DNA from: Segatella copri
Lineage (GTDB): Bacteria > Bacteroidota > Bacteroidia > Bacteroidales > Bacteroidaceae
Direction: 5' to 3'
Assembly: GCF_026015625.1 (NCBI RefSeq)
Contig: NZ_JAPDVG010000001.1
Span: 2,683,001-2,747,000 of the forward strand
Length of the DNA: 64,000 nt
In this document: in pieces, positions 60,054 through 64,000 of the stretch
Numbering within the stretch: position 1 is the first letter of the stretch
Layout: every line of letters begins with the position of its first letter
Made by a program: the position numbers and the translations under genes
Notes under the pieces: model-generated
Database searches by the model: none
What the model was told of the DNA's origin: nothing
Seen by the model: only the letters and a program-made list of their open reading frames with translations

Positions 60054-60992
60054 TTACTTATTACTCTGATCAAAGAGCATCTGCTTTTCGCTAGGAGTCA
60101 AGCTATCATAACCGCTCTTTCTTATTTTATCTAAGATTCGATCTATCTCTTCCTGTGATACAACCTTTTCGTTGGTCTTACATTCAGCATCCTGTTCATA
60201 AGTCTGATTATAAGATTCATTCTTGGTATAAGTAAAATGCGTTCTACCTGCCCGACGCTTTCCACCGAACATACCTTTCAACTTATCAAAAGCGTCTGCA
60301 GAATTTGAATGATAGTAACCATTATCAATCTGCTTACGCCAATAACGGATCAGGAAGAATCCAAAGACCATACCTCCTAAATGGGCAATATGAGCCACAC
60401 CGTCATCAGAGAGAGAGAATGTTGAAACCAATTCTATGACAGCATAGCCTATCACGAAGAATTTAGCTTTAATAGGAACCGGCAACGGGAAAATGAAGAG
60501 ACGCTCGTTTGGATAAATCATACCAAAGGCAAGCAATATGGCATAAATAGCTCCTGAAGCACCCACGGTAGTCCATAGGTTCAGATATTGCTCCATTGTA
60601 ATTCTGGCCCCATTAACACTAACATAATCATAAGCTGCCATATCCTTTGCCACATAGGTAATATACTGTGCAGCTTCCTGGAACAAACCTGCTCCCACTC
60701 CACACGCTATGTAATAAAAAAGGAATTTCTTTGGTCCCCAAACTCTTTCAACCACACAGCCAAACATCCATAAGGCAAACATATTAAAGAGAATATGCTG
60801 GAAACCACCATGCATAAACATGTAGGTAACTAACTGATAAATATGGAAATCGGATGCCAGGAAGAAATGAAGCCCAAACATATCTGTCAGGCCAGAACCG
60901 CCACCCATACTCTTGTCCATCAGCATGCATGCCAGGAATGCTACTACATTCACTATCAGCAAATTCTTTGTTACAATTGGAATATTGCGCAT
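60054..60992 (-). CDS. Rhomboid-family intramembrane serine protease
   Basis: 312 residues. Six or so membrane helices hold the rhomboid signatures: 'QLVTYMFMHGGFQHILFNMFALWMFG' in the second helix, catalytic Ser in 'VGASGAIYAILLAFGMIYP' and catalytic His in 'AHIAHLGGMVFGFFLIRYW'. A cytoplasmic Lys/Tyr-rich linker and a C-terminal 'SQEEIDRILDKIRKSGYDSLTPSEKQMLFDQSNK' (a segment often seen at the end of Bacteroidota rhomboids) follow. It cleaves membrane proteins within the bilayer. First gene of the pair with the EEP protein. Confidence 0.94.
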   Translation of the reverse strand: MRNIPIVTKNLLIVNVVAFLACMLMDKSMGGGSGLTDMFGLHFFLASDFHIYQLVTYMFMHGGFQHILFNMFALWMFGCVVERVWGPKKFLFYYIACGVGAGLFQEAAQYITYVAKDMAAYDYVSVNGARITMEQYLNLWTTVGASGAIYAILLAFGMIYPNERLFIFPLPVPIKAKFFVIGYAVIELVSTFSLSDDGVAHIAHLGGMVFGFFLIRYWRKQIDNGYYHSNSADAFDKLKGMFGGKRRAGRTHFTYTKNESYNQTYEQDAECKTNEKVVSQEEIDRILDKIRKSGYDSLTPSEKQMLFDQSNK

Positions 60993-61046
60993 AACTTTAT
61001 TTCTATAAACAGTTTAATAATCTGAATAATATTTGTATTTTGGCGA

Positions 61047-61054
61047 CAAAATTA
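61047..61054 (-). promoter_or_regulatory. TAnnTTTG promoter box for rhomboid-EEP pair
   Basis: Minus strand TAATTTTG, ~55 bp before the rhomboid start. Confidence 0.6.
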
Positions 61055-61136
61055 CGAAAAATATCCGTGAAAACACCAAAAAATAGACTTATTACACTTA
61101 AATTTCAATAATTTCATCACTTTTCTGTTTTTTTTA

Positions 61137-61167
61137 TTTGAACTTTCACAAGAAAAAGCTATATTTG
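61137..61167 (+). promoter_or_regulatory. Promoter of the HU gene
   Basis: TTTG (61137-61140), 19 bp, then TATATTTG (61160-61167): a full match to the Bacteroidota -33/-7 pattern. Confidence 0.78.
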
Positions 61168-61220
61168 TAAACGAATTCAACTAAGAAACAACAATATTAT
61201 TCATTTAATAAAGAAAAATT

Positions 61221-61496
61221 ATGAACAAGACAGAATTGATTGACAAGATTGCAGCAGGTGCTGAGATTACAAAGGCACAGGCTAAGGCCGCTCTTGAAGC
61301 TACAACAAACGCATTGAAGGAAGCCCTCATTGCAGGTGACAAGATCCAGTTGGTAGGTTTCGGTACATTCAGCATTAACGAGCGTCCTGCTCGTGAGGGT
61401 ATCAATCCAGCTACTAAGGAGAAGATCCAGATTGCAGCTAAAAAGGTTGCTAAGTTCAAGGCTGGTGCTGAGCTTGCAGATGCAATCAACAAATAA
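61221..61496 (+). CDS. HU-family DNA-binding protein
   Basis: 91 residues, the usual HU length. 'MNKTELIDKIAAGAEITKAQAKAAL' forms the helical base. 'KIQLVGFGTFSINERPAREGINPATKEKIQIAAKKVAKFKAGAELADAIN' contains the GFGTF strand and the DNA-embracing arm (RPAREGINPATKE). It bends and compacts DNA. Stand-alone gene with strong promoter, high codon bias and a clean terminator, as expected for an abundant nucleoid protein. Confidence 0.96.
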   Translation: MNKTELIDKIAAGAEITKAQAKAALEATTNALKEALIAGDKIQLVGFGTFSINERPAREGINPATKEKIQIAAKKVAKFKAGAELADAINK

Positions 61497-61521
61497 TTGT
61501 AAAGATTATTTTAATTACGAA

Positions 61522-61560
61522 TATAGGGCAGTCCTTTATGGCTGCCCTATATTTTTTTAT
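61522..61560 (+). terminator. HU terminator
   Basis: ATATAGGGCAG pairs with CTGCCCTATAT, then T residues. Confidence 0.88.
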
Positions 61561-61603
61561 TCTATTCAAGTTTATTCAAACTTAAATCTTCATGTTTGAT
61601 CCT

Positions 61604-62407
61604 TTATTTTGGCTGCTTTCCGATATATGCCAAGATACCACCATCTACATAGAGAATGTGACCATTCACTGCATTAGAAGCATCTGAAGCCAAGAAAACA
61701 GCAGGACCTGCCAACTCTTCTGGTTCCAACCAGCGACCTGCAGGAGTCTTTGCACAAATGAAGCTGTCGAATGGATGACGGCTACCATCTGCCTGACGCT
61801 CACGGAGAGGTGCTGTCTGAGGAGTTGCGATGTAACCAGGGCCCAAGCCATTGCACTGGATGTTGTACTCACCATACTCTGAGCAGATGTTACGTGTCAA
61901 CATCTTCAAGCCACCCTTGGCAGCTGCATATGCAGAAACTGTCTCACGGCCCAGCTCGCTCATCATAGAACAGATGTTGATAATCTTACCATGACCCTTC
62001 TTGATCATACCAGGGATAACTGCCTTAGATACGATGAAAGGTGCAGTGAGGTCAATGTCAATAACCTGCTTGAAGTCATCTACAGACATCTCTGTCATAG
62101 GAATACGCTTGATAATACCTGCGTTGTTTACCAAAATATCAATAACACCAAGTTCCTTCTCGATGTCAGCTACCATGTTTTTCACCTGTTCCTCATCTGT
62201 TACATCACAGATATAACCCTTTGCCTCAATACCCTTTGCTTTGTAATCTGCAAGAGCCTGATCCATGTGGTGTTGGCTACGGCAATTGAAAGCAATCTTA
62301 GCACCAGCTTTGGCATAAGCCTCAGCAATAGCGAAACCGATACCGTATGCGGCACCTGTTACGAGGGCAACCTTACCCTCCAATGAGAATAGTTTGTTAA
62401 AGTCCAT
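61604..62407 (-). CDS. SDR-family oxidoreductase, gluconate 5-dehydrogenase-like
   Basis: 267 residues. Classical short-chain dehydrogenase: cofactor loop 'VTGAAYGIGFAIAEAYAKAGA' (TGxxxGxG), 'LVNNAGII', catalytic Ser in 'INICSMMSELG', Tyr/Lys pair in 'SAYAAAKGGLKML' and 'NGLGPGYIATPQTAPLRER'. The 'IIKRIPMTEMSVDDFKQVIDIDLTAPFIVSKAVIPGMIKKGHGKIINI' wording is typical of the IdnO/KduD (gluconate 5-dehydrogenase / 2-deoxy-gluconate dehydrogenase) group, which acts in hexonate and uronate breakdown. Which of these it is cannot be settled here; no isomerase or kinase gene of that pathway is adjacent. Confidence 0.87.
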   Translation of the reverse strand: MDFNKLFSLEGKVALVTGAAYGIGFAIAEAYAKAGAKIAFNCRSQHHMDQALADYKAKGIEAKGYICDVTDEEQVKNMVADIEKELGVIDILVNNAGIIKRIPMTEMSVDDFKQVIDIDLTAPFIVSKAVIPGMIKKGHGKIINICSMMSELGRETVSAYAAAKGGLKMLTRNICSEYGEYNIQCNGLGPGYIATPQTAPLRERQADGSRHPFDSFICAKTPAGRWLEPEELAGPAVFLASDASNAVNGHILYVDGGILAYIGKQPK

Positions 62408-62446
62408 ACTTTTATTTTTTATAAATTGTTTGATTTGTTACGAGGG

Positions 62447-62454
62447 CAAAGATA
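62447..62454 (-). promoter_or_regulatory. TAnnTTTG promoter box for the SDR gene
   Basis: Minus strand TATCTTTG, ~40 bp before the start. Confidence 0.65.
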
Positions 62455-62575
62455 CAAAATAATTTTGAATATCACCCTAAATCAATACGAAAGATGCACC
62501 CTTTTTACTTATTTTCTCATTTTATTGACTGCTTTTCCTAAGTTTGTCCCTTTTTACGATGTTTTATTCACACAC

Positions 62576-63391
62576 TTATCTTATCTGAACACCCAGTGTT
62601 TCTTCTATTACTTGGATGACCTGTGGGATGGAATTCGTATCAAAATCACCCGTCAGACGCTTGCTCTCATCAGAAGCAGTATAGCTTGTGCCTGATAATT
62701 TAGAAAGATCCTCCAATACTTCTGATAATGGAGTATTGTCGAAATGCAGGCGATGGGTAGCCCATGCCACATCATTGATATCATAATCTGCCAACAACTT
62801 AGGCTGGGCAGCCCCTTTCAATAGACGTGCCCGTTTTCCTTTAATCAGGAAGACACCCTCTTCAGAGTTACGAGCTGTGAAAAGCACCTTTCCGCTGGTT
62901 ACCATCACTTCGGGAGCATCCGTTCTTTCATCCACCATAAACTGGGTACCGAGCACCCTTACATGTCCATGTTCTCCCATCACATCGAAAGGATGCTGTT
63001 CATCATGCTTCACCTGATAATAGATACATCCCTTCATCTCCACCTTTCTGCAATCATTTTTTTGATAGGAAAGAGAAGAATGAGGCATCAACGATACCTT
63101 CGTTCCATCTGGCAAATGATACGCCACTACTTCTGATTCGGCAGAAAGCGTTACCGTCTTTGGCTGCAAAAGCGTATAGGCTCCTATGGTGAAAAGTACC
63201 AGAATAGATGCAGCCACAGCTATCCAGCGGATGCGACGCATGCGTAAAGATACAGTTGCAGCATGCGAAACCTCTTCATCAGCAATGCCAACCCGAGCCT
63301 TCACTTTCTGCAAAGCCTTCCGGGTATCCAGCTTGCCCGGCTGAAAATACTTCAGCACAAAATCCTGTTCATTCTTGTTGATCTTCATCAT
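62576..63391 (-). CDS. FecR-type anti-sigma protein with DUF4974-like C-terminus
   Basis: 271 residues from the ATG at 63391 (MMKINKNEQDFVLKYFQPGK). Upstream in-frame starts fall inside the small peptide gene and were rejected. A short cytoplasmic part, one membrane helix (WIAVAASILVLFTIGAYTLL), then a true FecR domain (TLSAESEVVAYHLPDGTKVSLMPHSSLSY.. GHVRVLGTQFMV..VTSGKVLFT) and a DUF4974-like end (RLHFDNTPLSEVLEDLSKLSG.. LTGDFDTNSIPQVIQVIEETLGVQI). It is unlike the shorter anti-sigma pair at 1.2 and 5.2 kb, which lack the FecR middle. It lies 17 bp after a 26-residue secreted-type peptide gene and DUF4249; its sigma factor is not in the window. Confidence 0.87.
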   Translation of the reverse strand: MMKINKNEQDFVLKYFQPGKLDTRKALQKVKARVGIADEEVSHAATVSLRMRRIRWIAVAASILVLFTIGAYTLLQPKTVTLSAESEVVAYHLPDGTKVSLMPHSSLSYQKNDCRKVEMKGCIYYQVKHDEQHPFDVMGEHGHVRVLGTQFMVDERTDAPEVMVTSGKVLFTARNSEEGVFLIKGKRARLLKGAAQPKLLADYDINDVAWATHRLHFDNTPLSEVLEDLSKLSGTSYTASDESKRLTGDFDTNSIPQVIQVIEETLGVQIR

Positions 63392-63408
63392 AGAATCCCT
63401 TTCTTCCT

Positions 63409-63489
63409 TTAAAATTGTCCTGTAATCTGTGCCTTGCCGGCAATGGCAAAGCACAAGGTACCTAAAATGATAAAAAGACTTCTTTTCAT
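63409..63489 (-). CDS. 26-residue peptide consisting of a signal sequence plus ITGQF
   Basis: MKRSLFIILGTLCFAIAGKA is a complete signal peptide, followed by QITGQF and a stop. Spacing is tight and operon-like: 13 bp after the DUF4249 gene and 17 bp before the anti-sigma gene. 'Q-ITGQ' is how many Bacteroidota carboxypeptidase-like/TonB proteins begin after signal cleavage, so this may be the stump of a lost receptor. It might instead be a tiny secreted peptide. No frameshift continuation is obvious because the next gene starts at once. Confidence 0.5.
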   Translation of the reverse strand: MKRSLFIILGTLCFAIAGKAQITGQF

Positions 63490-63502
63490 ACTCCTCACTT
63501 TT

Positions 63503-64000
63503 TTATTTGGTATATATTCCACCTTGATTATCCGATGGTGCCGATGGCAATGGGGCGATATATTTCGAAGCTTCACAGACATTAAATCCTGCCACTACAC
63601 CGAAACCACCTTTTACGTTCGAATAAGTAGGTGTCACCTGCATCAATCCAGCGTCCGCCCAACTATTGCTCTGCGCATCGTTAATGCTCTTCAAGAAGCG
63701 ATAGTACTCTGGAGTAACCTTGCAAAGTTGTACATTATAAGTAAAGCCAAACAAACGGTCCCAACCATCATACGTGTGCCAATAAGAATCATTACTGTTC
63801 ACTTCCAAATTCATCGTATAGGTCTGTCCATTTATCGTCCGGTCATTGAAGATATAAACATCATCAAAGTATTTGTATTCGTCAAAGCCGAAATCATTAT
63901 CCAACTCTGACTTCTTGTTAATCAATGGCTCACTGGTGGTCACCATCTCAGGCCAAACAATATTTGATGCCAAACTATCAAAACACCATTCATATTCATC
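63503..64000 (-). CDS. DUF4249-like lipoprotein, C-terminal part
   Basis: The frame is open to the window edge; 165 residues are seen. They include 'FDEYKYFDDVYIFNDRTINGQTYTMNLEV', 'FTYNVQLCKVTPEYYRFLKSIND' and 'SNVKGGFGVVAGFNVCEASKYI'. The 'V.L..VTPEYYRFLKS' and 'GGFG...G' end pattern is that of the DUF4249 surface proteins which accompany STN-type TonB receptors and FecR regulators in Bacteroidota. It is upstream of the secreted-type peptide and anti-sigma genes in the same operon. The N-terminus, presumably with a lipobox, is outside the window. Role unknown; perhaps a surface partner of a receptor. Confidence 0.75.
   Translation of the reverse strand, partial: DEYEWCFDSLASNIVWPEMVTTSEPLINKKSELDNDFGFDEYKYFDDVYIFNDRTINGQTYTMNLEVNSNDSYWHTYDGWDRLFGFTYNVQLCKVTPEYYRFLKSINDAQSNSWADAGLMQVTPTYSNVKGGFGVVAGFNVCEASKYIAPLPSAPSDNQGGIYTK

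Overview
The window looks like a chromosomal segment of a gut Bacteroidota, most like Prevotella/Segatella. The signs are promoters of the TAnnTTTG type with an upstream TTTG, few Shine-Dalgarno sites, a SusC/SusD pair, STN/carboxypeptidase-like TonB-dependent transducers with DUF4974-type anti-sigma proteins, DUF4249 and DUF4369 lipoproteins, and AAA+ ATPase-nuclease genes of the DUF4143/DUF234 kinds. No sequence search was run; all names rest on motifs and protein character.

Layout. 1-8.7 kb: end of a MATE transporter, then a three-gene cell-surface signalling cassette (ECF sigma, anti-sigma, TonB transducer) present twice in tandem. The first ~1.9 kb of each copy is nearly identical, while the receptor barrels are unrelated. 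8.7-13.3 kb: TPR protein, a 0.9-kb gene-free region (foldback, 33-bp-period repeats, ATPase remnant), then a His/Cys-rich membrane protein with a TonB receptor. 13.3-27.4 kb: two NtrC-like two-component systems around two MacB/FtsX-type exporter operons (TolC-HlyD-permease-ATPase and permease-ATPase), with an MNT-HEPN module between. 27.3-29.6 kb: AAA+ ATPase-nuclease with a large inverted repeat and a foldback upstream. 29.4-42.1 kb: mostly housekeeping genes (ribD, prmC, recX, comF-like, pyrE, argH, tRNA-Gly, tRNA-Leu, comM, metG). 42.2-48.1 kb: outer-membrane protein, an IS3-family element and two more ATPase-nuclease genes. 48.2-52.9 kb: SusD and a SusC whose signal peptide is frameshifted by a 10-nt G tract. 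53.5-64 kb: fabI, two EEP-family proteins, tRNA-Arg, secDF, rhomboid, HU, an SDR dehydrogenase and the start of another anti-sigma/DUF4249 locus.

How the parts work together. Response regulator 1 has receiver, AAA+ and Fis domains. A 15-nt pseudo-palindrome precedes its gene, and two variants of the same site lie ~85-120 bp upstream of a sigma-54-type promoter in front of the TolC operon. Response regulator 2 has lost the AAA+ domain. The exporter operon divergent from it has an ordinary TAnnTTTG promoter and a different palindrome of the same geometry.

The best candidate for an undescribed system is a recurring arrangement seen three times: a foldback element, then locus-specific repeats touching the promoter, then an AAA+ ATPase-nuclease gene or its remnant. 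Two of the three use different repeat sequences but the same exact 33-bp period.
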